Positions 5,384-6,488 of a stretch of DNA of 6,488 nt are shown here, piece by piece; within the stretch, counting starts at the first letter, position 1; every line of letters begins with the position of its first letter. Location of the stretch: the NCBI GenBank assembly GCA_027016965.1, contig JALURI010000031.1, positions 1 through 6,488 of the forward strand. Direction: 5' to 3'. The DNA is from Geoglobus sp. Its GTDB lineage: Archaea; Halobacteriota; Archaeoglobi; Archaeoglobales; Archaeoglobaceae. Below the pieces are notes generated by a model. It had not been told where the DNA came from. It saw nothing but the letters and a program-made list of their open reading frames with translations, and did not search any database. The translations under genes and the position numbers were made by a program.

Positions 5384-6488
5384 TCAAATTCTTACAAAAT
5401 TGTATCCCTTCTCCTTCAACTCATCAAGAATTTCCATCACAACCTTCTCGGATTCAACCTCAAAAGCTATCTGTAATGCTGTGTGCCAGGCTGGAGCTCT
5501 CAGATCTTCCCTGTGGTGAGAAACATCTATTATGTTTCCTCTGTACTTTGCTATTGTGCCGGTGATGTCGCTGAGATTTCCAGGAGTGTCGGGAACATAA
5601 CCCTGTATCACTGCAAGCCTGCCTGTATTTGCAAGAGCCCGAATTATCAGCCTGTATATTGCTGTGAGATCGATATTTCCACCAGAGACAACAACAGCAA
5701 CTTTCCTGTCTTTAACATCAACCTTATTTCCAAGAAGTGCTGCAACCCCAACAGCTCCAGCTCCTTCAGCGAGAACCTTCTGTCTTTCAAGCAGAAAGTG
5801 AATTGCTCCTGCAATCTCATCCTCACTCACAGTGACAATGGAGTCAACTAACTCCCTGACGATCCTGAAGGTAAGCTTTCCGGGCTTCTTTGTTACAAGT
5901 CCGTCAGCTATTGTTGGTTTTGTATCAACATTCAGAATTTTTCCTGCCTTCACAGACTCCGCAAATTTTGGAGCGTTTTCAGGCTCAACGCCTATAACCT
6001 CAATATCAGGATTCATGCTCTTTGCAACTGCAGATATCCCTGAGATAAGTCCTCCTCCACCGACAGGGATGATGATTGTATCCAGTTCTTTTATCTGCTC
6101 TGTCATTTCCAGAGCTATTGTCCCCTGTCCTGTGATTATCTCGGGATCATCGAAGGGATGGATCAATGTGAAACCATTCTCCTCTGAAATCTCAACTGCC
6201 CTTCTTTCGGCATCGTCATATATTCTTCCATGGAGAACCACCTTAGCACCATAGTTTCTGGTTGATTCAACCTTTGTTATTGTTGCAGATTCTGGCATAA
6301 CAACAATGCATGGAAGTTTGAAAACAGATGATGCATAAGCAACACCCTGGGCATGATTTCCTGCTGAGGCAGTAACAACACCCTTGGCATCATCTTTCAC
6401 CCTGCTTATCTTGTAAAGAGCTCCTCTGATCTTGAAACTTCCTGTCTTCTGTAAATTTTCAAGTTTCAGGTGTATTTCAGCCCTGGTC
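5384..6488 (-). CDS. ilvA: Threonine ammonia-lyase with ACT domain (5' end off the window)
   Basis: The visible 367 codons encode a cytoplasmic PLP enzyme that converts threonine to 2-oxobutyrate and ammonia, the entry step of isoleucine synthesis from threonine. Numbering from the first complete codon, the PLP lysine is K19 in SFKIRGA, the substrate loop is SAGNHAQG at 40-47, the phosphate-binding loop is PVGGGGLISG near 141-150, and VSGGNID near 267-273 contacts the cofactor ring. Residues about 288-367 form a single ACT domain (VIQGYVPDTPGNLSDI), a small-molecule sensor. This arrangement matches the medium-length class of about 400 residues, longer than ACT-less catabolic TdcB and different from E. 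coli IlvA with its double regulatory domain. About 35-40 N-terminal residues are missing. The GTG at 6400 is not the start, because the catalytic lysine lies upstream of it. Serine may also be a substrate. Confidence 0.94.
   Translation of the reverse strand, partial: TRAEIHLKLENLQKTGSFKIRGALYKISRVKDDAKGVVTASAGNHAQGVAYASSVFKLPCIVVMPESATITKVESTRNYGAKVVLHGRIYDDAERRAVEISEENGFTLIHPFDDPEIITGQGTIALEMTEQIKELDTIIIPVGGGGLISGISAVAKSMNPDIEVIGVEPENAPKFAESVKAGKILNVDTKPTIADGLVTKKPGKLTFRIVRELVDSIVTVSEDEIAGAIHFLLERQKVLAEGAGAVGVAALLGNKVDVKDRKVAVVVSGGNIDLTAIYRLIIRALANTGRLAVIQGYVPDTPGNLSDITGTIAKYRGNIIDVSHHREDLRAPAWHTALQIAFEVESEKVVMEILDELKEKGYNFVRI

Noticed and set aside
5832..6254. Plus-strand open frame of 140 codons
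   Set aside because: It is antisense to the catalytic core of ilvA; its Ser/Pro/Ile-rich composition is what the reverse of a Lys/Glu/Gly-rich gene gives.
6398..6400. GTG as the start of ilvA
   Set aside because: The reading frame continues to the window edge and encodes the PLP-lysine motif SFKIRGA upstream of this codon, so it is an internal valine.

Overview
The window looks like a fragment of a euryarchaeal chromosome. The clearest sign is the pair tgtA and arcS, whose only known role is making archaeosine, a nucleoside found in archaeal tRNA. Other signs agree: TATA-box promoters about 26 bp ahead of start codons with no Shine-Dalgarno (SD) sequence, strong SD sites inside the operon, many AGA/AGG arginine and ATA isoleucine codons, and Lys/Glu-rich proteins as in thermophiles. 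A cytochrome c maturation gene (ccmC) in such a genome suggests a respiratory archaeon with c-type cytochromes. Archaeoglobales (Archaeoglobus, Ferroglobus, Geoglobus) would fit, but that assignment is inference from gene content.

All seven genes lie on the minus strand, so transcription runs from high to low coordinates. First is ilvA (5384-6488, 5' end cut by the window edge), a PLP-dependent threonine ammonia-lyase with a C-terminal ACT domain. A 62-bp gap follows, holding a perfect 7-bp inverted repeat and a TATA box. Next is a two-gene unit: ccmC (4683-5321), a haem-handling membrane protein of System I cytochrome c biogenesis, and an overlapping 38-codon gene that looks like its small partner ccmD (4574-4690).

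A 136-bp gap (4438-4573) carries a second leaderless-type promoter. It drives a tightly packed operon: tgtA (3007-4437), arcS (1458-3023), tldD (169-1446) and the first 56 codons of tldE (1-169). tgtA and arcS overlap by 17 bp, arcS and tldD are 11 bp apart, and tldD and tldE share one base. SD sites inside or against the preceding gene suggest translational coupling.

TgtA inserts preQ0 at G15 of tRNA, and ArcS acts on that base next to make archaeosine. The two proteins are paralogues with complementary losses: TgtA keeps the transglycosylase active site but ends before any PUA domain, while ArcS has lost the first active-site motif but keeps the PUA domain and the ArcS motif. TldD and TldE form a zinc peptidase; their place in an archaeosine operon is the least expected part of the layout. 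No mobile elements, CRISPR arrays, tRNAs or rRNAs were seen, and no gene-free stretch exceeds 300 bases.
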